Shown: positions 58,741-64,000 of the stretch, piece after piece
Position numbering within the stretch: the stretch's first letter is position 1
Layout of the letters: each line of letters begins with the position of its first letter
Assembly (NCBI RefSeq): GCF_023065955.2
Contig: NW_026622963.1
Location: forward strand, 8,687,001-8,751,000
Reading direction: 5' to 3'
DNA length: 64,000 nt
Origin: Ursus arctos
Lineage: Eukaryota; Chordata; Mammalia; Carnivora; Ursidae
Position numbers and translations under genes: made by a program
Notes under the pieces: generated by a model
The model's database searches: none
Seen by the model: only the letters and a program-made list of their open reading frames with translations
Told to the model about the DNA's origin: nothing

Positions 58741-61604
58741 GAGCGGGCAGGCAATGGTAAGGTAGATCGTTTGGAAAGAACTCGAAAGCAAGAAAATGAA
58801 CTAAAACTCGGTCTGCTTTTTATTATCCCCACACATCCACAATTCTGCGTATTGCTGATGAACTCCTCCTCCTTGCAAAGACAACTACTTCCACTCCCAC
58901 CCCCCAGCCTTGGTAAGCAACGGAATCTATGGTTCAGAGACCTTGTCTTTCGGCAGTAAAGTATCAGGAAAAGAAAGGGAATGATCGAATTACAGTTCAG
59001 ATGAGTGGCTGTCCTTGGAGAGAAGGAGAAGGATACAGCTGGGGACCAGCACAGGTGCCTTCAAAGGAATTTCTTGTGCTCTGTGTTTAAAACTGAGTGA
59101 TTGGTACATGGCTGCTTCTCATATGTTTAATGTCTTATTATGTATGTAGTACGTGTTTATATCTTCTTCCGTGTGTATGAAATCTCTACCCTCAAGAGAA
59201 AGAAAACTGGAGAAGCAGAATCAGCAGGGGGCCCATGGCTCTGTGGGGCACTGGAAGCTCCAAACTCAAGAAAGAATGAGAGGTGGATGAGAGAAGGGTC
59301 AGAGAAGCATGAAGAGCCAGGGGACCCCAGCAGCAGGTGCCCGGGCTGAAGCTCAGGGGACTGGGGGCCTGAACTGAGGGGGAAACTGGAAAGGCCTCCC
59401 CCTCCAGGCCAGGGGAGCCGAGGGCTTGGGTGAAGTTTCCAGGAGGCGTGTGCAACAGAAGAGGGTGGCCGAGGGGCGGCCTGGAAGCACTGCCCTTCAG
59501 CAGAAAGAAGAACCCCTCGAACTGAGGCTGATCAGAGTGGTGGGGCAGGAAGGCAAGAGCGGGACCTCGGCAGCTGGGTGAGCTGGGTCGAGCCGGGTCA
59601 GCGGGGTTACACCCTGCAGGCCACGAAACTGCCCCTGGATGCACAGTGGCGGCCACTGATGACCTGGTCTGGAGCCGCTGGTGGCGAGCAGGTGGGAGCC
59701 AGACTGCAGTAGAAGAAGTGACTCAGAGGAAGGGACATGAGGCTGGGGAGTGGAGACAAGTCTCCAGAAGTTTGGCTGAGAAGCCCGACATCAGCAGCTG
59801 GGAAGAAACAGAGTTGAGGGAGGGATTTTGTCAAACTTTATCAATGTTTTTTCACAAATGTCGATCTGGCTTATCCCCACGGAGGCCGAAAGGGTGCCTT
59901 CGGGCCTGCCCCCCACGCCGGCAGCCCTCGGCGAGGCACTGAAGTAAGGGGCATTTTTTGGGGAGGGGATGCTGCCTGTCACAGTGGGGAGGGAGGATTG
60001 TACCCCTGGTGTTGTTCAGAATTGCTGGTAGGTGGTGATGATGACAGATAAGAGAAAGCAAACTGACGTTTAGTCATTTTTATTCTTGGTTTTAAATCCT
60101 TCCAGACGGCACAAGCTTTCTTGCACCCGGACAGACGGCTCCCACCATCAGCCCCTTACTTAGGGCGGCACCAGTGGAGAAGGGCAGGGTGGAGTCCCCA
60201 GGACCAGGTGAGCATCCTGGTCCCTTCACACTCCAGCTCCTGGTCGGGGGCTGAGCGTCCGTGCCCTTCGGCTCACTGTGACTGAGGTGAGTTCTGACCG
60301 GTCAGGGTGGTGTGGGGAGAGGGAGAGAAGGGGGAAGCAGCCAGCGCCTGGCACATGGTGGGTACTTACTAAGGGTCCTTTCGGAGTAAGGGAACAGAGA
60401 AGACAGTGACTGGTGTTGCCTCCCCACCCGCCCTCATCCCAGTGCAGGAGCGAGGCCCTGCGCAGGCACCTGGGGGATCTGTCCTGGGCGGGCAGCAGTG
60501 GTGGGTGCCGGTGACTATCCTTGGGGCCACCCAGGTGCACATCCGCCCCTCGAGGTTTGGCTGGACTAAATCACTGTGGGAAAAGGCTTCCCCATGGCCT
60601 CAAAGGCCAGGCCCGCGGGCCACCTCTGCCCTCCCCGCCGGTCCCTGAGGAACCGGGCTGCCTGGGCCGCAGGGGGCAGTTGTCATGGGGACGCCAGGAC
60701 TGCCGAGCTGCCTCCTTAGCAACGGGACTCCGAGGCTGGTTCCCATGGAAACAGCATCCACTCGGCAATCAGTGATGGGGACCGGGTTCCCTGCCCTTTT
60801 CTGAGGACTTCCCCTCCTCCCACAGGCAGCCACAGGGCAGTCCCCGCGCGGAGCCGGGAGCCCCGGGGACTTCGCTGTTCCAGCCACGGACGGCTGCGTC
60901 TCTCCTATCCGGCGAGGTCTGCGGCCCCAGGGGGAGTGAGGGCAGCCGTCTGAAGGCTTCTCAGAGGTCTGGGGGCCAGACCCAGGGCCACCCCGCTGTC
61001 AGAAGGGAGTGGGTGCCCCACCTTCTAACCTCGAAGCCTCCCATCCCGAGTGTGCCCTCAGATTCCCCAGCCCACACAGGGGCCCAGCAGCTGTGCCGCA
61101 TCCTTAGCCGCTCTGAAACCCTCGGCCATGACACCCTACCCCCAGCCCGGTCACCTTTGGTCCCCCAGCCACCCTCCAGTTTCTGAGGGGCCATCTGATC
61201 AGGCCAAGATGGCATTTCCCTCTTCAGTATCCCCCTGGAGTCCATGTGCCCAGGGTTATCCTCCTTCCCCTGCAGGGAGCACCAGGGAGTTCCTGGGACT
61301 CAGGAGCCCTGGCAGCTGGGGTGGGCAGGGCCTGAGTCAGGGTCTCACACGTCCACCAGCTGACAAAGGACACACACTCTGTCTCTCTCACACTCCTCCT
61401 TAATGACTCAGCAGCCCATAAACCACACGCGCCTGCAACCCAGCCCGCCCTCACACTCCCTCGCACCTTTGCTCCCCTGCTCCCGGGGGCACAAGTGCCC
61501 ACGCGCTCCAGGGCCCATGGTCCCCTGCTCACCACAGCCTGGCTGCTGAGCCTCCAGCATACCCCACTGACCTTACTCTCCGCTCCCAATCCCCGGCCCC
61601 TGGA
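58741..61604. other. Intergenic NEO1-HCN4 sequence, GC-rich and mostly unique
   Basis: No gene recognised. A MIR/L2-like terminus (GCGCCTGGCACATGGTGGGT) lies near 60345. The RFX-like motif cluster is at 60679-60752. Long open frames on both strands at 59190-61610 are compositional. Confidence 0.45.
60679..60752. promoter_or_regulatory. Cluster of three RFX/X-box-like motifs
   Basis: GTTGTCATGGGGAC (60679-60692), CTTAGCAACGG (60714-60724) and GTTCCCATGGAAAC (60739-60752) fall within 74 bp. Against the RFX palindrome GTTGCCATGGCAAC the first matches 11/14 and the last 12/14; the middle is a good half site. The surroundings are GC-rich with no recognisable repeat, about 1 kb beyond the presumed HCN4 poly(A) site and about 12.5 kb from NEO1. 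Confidence 0.5.
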
Positions 61605-61628
61605 AGAAGACAGCATCTGCTGGAATTT

Positions 61629-61644
61629 TTTTATTTAAATAAAA
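61629..61644. terminator. Palindromic bidirectional poly(A) signal
   Basis: TTTTATTTAAATAAAA is a perfect 16-bp palindrome giving AATAAA on both strands (minus 61630-61635, plus 61638-61643). The minus copy would terminate the presumed HCN4 transcript. Confidence 0.5.
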
Positions 61645-61800
61645 TATACAACACGGTGTATTTACCGTTTTCTGTTTTAAAAGTGGTAGATTTTGAAAAT
61701 TGCTTGTGGGGGATTGGGGATGGGTGGGCCCACTGACTGGACCTGGCTTCCCCAGTCTCTGAGGATTGGCTGGGCTGGGTCAGAGCTTTTATAAAATGCA

Positions 61801-61801
61801 T

Positions 61802-61836
<35 letters not shown>
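61801..61836. repeat. (TG)n microsatellite
   Basis: About 17 TG dinucleotides with one early interruption; (CA)n on the presumed HCN4 strand. Confidence 0.95.
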
Positions 61837-61841
<5 letters not shown>

Positions 61842-62824
61842 AGAAGAGAGTGGTGAGGCCAGGCCCTGATGGCAAGGGGGGTGGTCCTCACCCCGCATAC
61901 CCCTGCACCCTCCACCCCTGCTCCTCCCTCCCCCACCCCACCACCTCCAGGACTAGACTGGCTTGGATCAAGTCTTCCTGCCTTCCTTGGCGGGGGCAGG
62001 GATGTGTGCAGAACTCAGGTTGAGACTGCCACTTAAATCCTTCCAGCTCTGAGAACTCCCTGGGCCCAGGGGGCATTCTCCTACCTACTAGAGACCCCAG
62101 CCAGGGGCTTGGGCTCTCCCCAGGATCCCAGGATCCTTCCCCACCTTCTCTCCTGGATGACTGCCTCCCTCTCCCTGTGACCCATCCATGGAGATATTGG
62201 CCTGCCCCACATCCCAGGACAACTCAGGACCAAACCTGATCTTGACATCATTCTGGTTGGCTCATGGAGGAGGGTTCTGGGCAGACAAGGCGGGAGCAGC
62301 CCCCGCCCCCACTATGCAGGTCTTGGCAGCGGAACCTGCTCCCGCCCGACAGGCAGGCGGAGGCAGACCACTAACCTTGGCTCTGGCGGGGTCTGGTTGG
62401 GGAGGAGGAGTGTGCCTCAGGAGGCATCTGAGCTGCTTTCCCATCGGCCCGCATTCTGAACCTGCTTCTGGCTCGCAGGTGCCTTCAGAATCAAGGCCGA
62501 TCCCCTCAGGCTGCCACCCAGCCCCTCTGGATCTCCACCCAAAGCCCTGACTCTACACTTGCGTAACTGCCTTGGTCCTGTCCTCGCTGTGCGCTCCATC
62601 CCACCCTCGCCTCCCCCCTTCTCTTTCCTTTCCTTCCTCCTCTCTAACTCTTTCCACCTCTCAAGGCCTGGCTCAAGCCCACCACTGGCCACAGGAGGCC
62701 CTTCAGGAGGCCCAGCCACCTCCTGTGTCCTGAGATCGAAAGGTCCTGGAGCCTCAGCCAAAGTTCTCTGGGCTCTCACCATAGCTTGTTGGAGCAGTGG
62801 GCTGGGCACACGAGGAGGGAACAG

Positions 62825-63085
62825 AAGAAACATGATTTATTGAGCACCTACTATGGTGTGTGCCAGGCGCTAGGCTGGGCATTTCACATCTGCTACTTAT
62901 CTGGTCCTCATAAGTCTTTGTGAGGTGGTACCATAATTATTCCCATTTTACAGATGAGGTAACAGACTCAGAAAGGTCAGATAACTAGCCCAAGGTCATA
63001 CAGCTAAGAAGTGGCAGGGCTGGGATTCGAACCCAGGTCTGATTGCTTCCAAAATCTGGTCTCTTCCCACAACACTATGCTTGGA
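62825..63085 (+). repeat. MIR SINE, well preserved
   Basis: TTATTGAGCACCTACTATGG, CATTTTACAGATGAGGTAAC, GCTAAGAAGTGGCAGGGCTG and GGATTCGAACCCAGGTCTGA are the reversed MIR sequence, nearly full length. Confidence 0.88.
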
Positions 63086-63129
63086 GACTAACTCAGTCCC
63101 TCTCAATAGTTGCTTCTGGAAGGGACAGA

Positions 63130-63355
63130 GGATTTGGCCTTAGGCAGGCAAGGATTTAAATCTCCCATCAGTCCTGGCTCTGCCACTCCTAGTTACATGA
63201 TTCTGGAAAAAATTACCCCAAACTCAGTTTCCTCATCTGCGAAATGGGGAGAATCAAAGTACCTACCTCATGGTCTTCGTGAAATTGAAGGAGTTAATGT
63301 GGGTAAAGTGCTGAACCAGGGCTTGGCACAGAGCAGACTCGATAAATAGAAGTTC
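63130..63355 (+). repeat. MIR SINE, forward
   Basis: CAGTCCTGGCTCTGCCACTC, CAGTTTCCTCATCTGCGAAA, TGGGGAGAATCAAAGTACC and GCTTGGCACAGAGCAGACTC follow forward MIR order, so it faces the neighbouring MIR. Confidence 0.82.
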
Positions 63356-64000
63356 CCCTCACCTCCCACTGTACGGATGGGAAAACGGAGGGCCACGGAG
63401 GTGACAGGATGTGCTTGAGGTCCCCCAGGGAAGGAGGGGTCTTCTGCTTCCGTGTGGTGAGAGGTCTGGCTAGGACTGGATTTGAGACCAGCGATGGAGA
63501 GAAAGGGAGCCTGCTGAGAGGTCCTGCGGTCCTCTTCCCTGAGGACTGGAGGGAACACTTCCCCCAGACCCTGCGGTGCCCAGCCTGAGGGCCAAGGCGG
63601 GTTGCTGGATGTAAGGTGACCTGGGTGTCCTGGCAACATGGGGTTAAAATGTGCACACATGTGAGTGGCTATCTACACGGTCTGCAGAACGCTACACAGC
63701 TATACATACACCTTACATACATATACATATATTCATATACATATCTTGCTAAGTTTGCAGTAGAAAAAAATGCAAGACTCTCCGGGCCCTGGCCCCGTTT
63801 TGTCTCAAGGACTCAGGTGACCGAGGCTCCCCAGGAACACATCCAGGGGCAACCCCTTCCTGGGGGGAGCAAGATGGCTCCCGCAGTATGGGGCTCCAAG
63901 TTCACAGCTAAGGGGCTGGTGGTGACTGTTACCTTAAAACGAAGACAACAGATCTCTAAGAAACCCCAAAGGTGGGTCACCCCCGCCCCGGTCAAGCCCC
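63356..64000. other. Right edge, unique sequence
   Basis: No coding sequence recognised; a CATATA/ACATA-rich patch lies at 63700-63745. Presumed minus-strand HCN4 3'UTR. Confidence 0.4.

Larger units (their letters stand above)
61605..64000 (-). other. HCN4: Probable HCN4 3'UTR (partial, minus strand)
   Basis: In mammals HCN4 lies convergent to and just beyond NEO1, about 14-15 kb past its 3' end. Here a minus-strand AATAAA at 61630-61635 lies about 13.5 kb from the NEO1 end, and I recall the human HCN4 3'UTR being long enough (over 2 kb) to put the stop codon beyond 64000. No minus-strand frame shows an HCN4 C-terminus. The segment contains a (TG)n tract and two MIR relics. HCN4 is a pacemaker channel of sinoatrial and thalamic cells. 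This call rests on synteny and needs transcript evidence. Confidence 0.4.

Noticed and set aside
61224..61616. 130-residue minus-strand frame as part of HCN4
   Set aside because: No similarity to HCN channel transmembrane, pore, CNBD or C-terminal sequence, and it lies beyond the presumed poly(A) signal.
62417..63660. Minus-strand frames near the right edge as the HCN4 C-terminus
   Set aside because: Sequences do not resemble the HCN4 tail, and MIR repeats overlap them; 3'UTR is more likely.
1..64000. A new defence, mobile or biosynthetic gene system
   Set aside because: The window is a vertebrate gene with repeats and intergenic DNA; all coding exons belong to NEO1 and nothing else supports a protein system.

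Overview
This is vertebrate nuclear DNA, specifically from a carnivoran. It is intron-rich and carries tRNA-derived CanSINE (SINEC) retroposons in both orientations, carnivoran-type L1 3' ends, and old mammalian MIR, L2, Tigger-like and Charlie-like fragments. Two SINEs (8521-8725 and 33285-33487) carry the AGCCAGCGAGAGAGGGAACA and GCTCATAGCGGAGGAGCCTG type diagnostic blocks that I associate with giant panda and other bears, so an ursid is my best guess. There are no bacterial, phage or CRISPR features.

One protein-coding gene dominates. From the left edge to about 48.15 kb the plus strand holds the 3' two thirds of NEO1 (neogenin), the netrin/RGM receptor related to DCC. I can place twenty exons with GT-AG junctions and continuous phase from 2272 to the stop codon at 45884-45886. 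They encode 926 residues, which on my recollection of the 1461-residue human protein is about residue 536 to the C-terminus: fibronectin type III domains 2-6, a juxtamembrane linker, one transmembrane helix, and the cytoplasmic tail with its conserved P1, P2 and P3 regions. The signal peptide, the Ig domains, FN1 and the promoter lie upstream of the window. The 3'UTR runs to about 48.15 kb and has a proximal and two distal poly(A) signals.

NEO1 introns hold most of the other content: MIR and L2 relics; a Tigger-like transposon (6155-6607); a second Tigger-like element split by a nested insertion that carries telomere-like CCCTAA minisatellite units (29003-30234); a 1.2 kb hAT-Charlie-like element (43931-45125); several CanSINEs; and short antisense L1 insertions with clear target-site duplications. 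Splice-level features of interest are a 33-nt cassette exon, a 159-nt cassette exon, a possible internal acceptor in the FN4-FN5 linker exon, an 82-nt intron, a (GT)21 tract just upstream of the 264-nt exon, and a SINE starting 16 nt into an intron.

From 48.2 to about 61.6 kb lies intergenic DNA with a large L1 complex (53.4-58.7 kb), a young L1 tail with a 17-bp duplication, and GC-rich unique sequence with a cluster of RFX/X-box-like motifs at 60.68-60.75 kb. The last 2.4 kb is probably the 3'UTR of HCN4 on the minus strand. I infer this from conserved NEO1-HCN4 synteny, spacing, and a poly(A) signal at 61630-61635; no HCN4 coding sequence is visible. I found no undescribed biological system. 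The items most worth checking are regulatory and splicing features plus nested retroelement structures.
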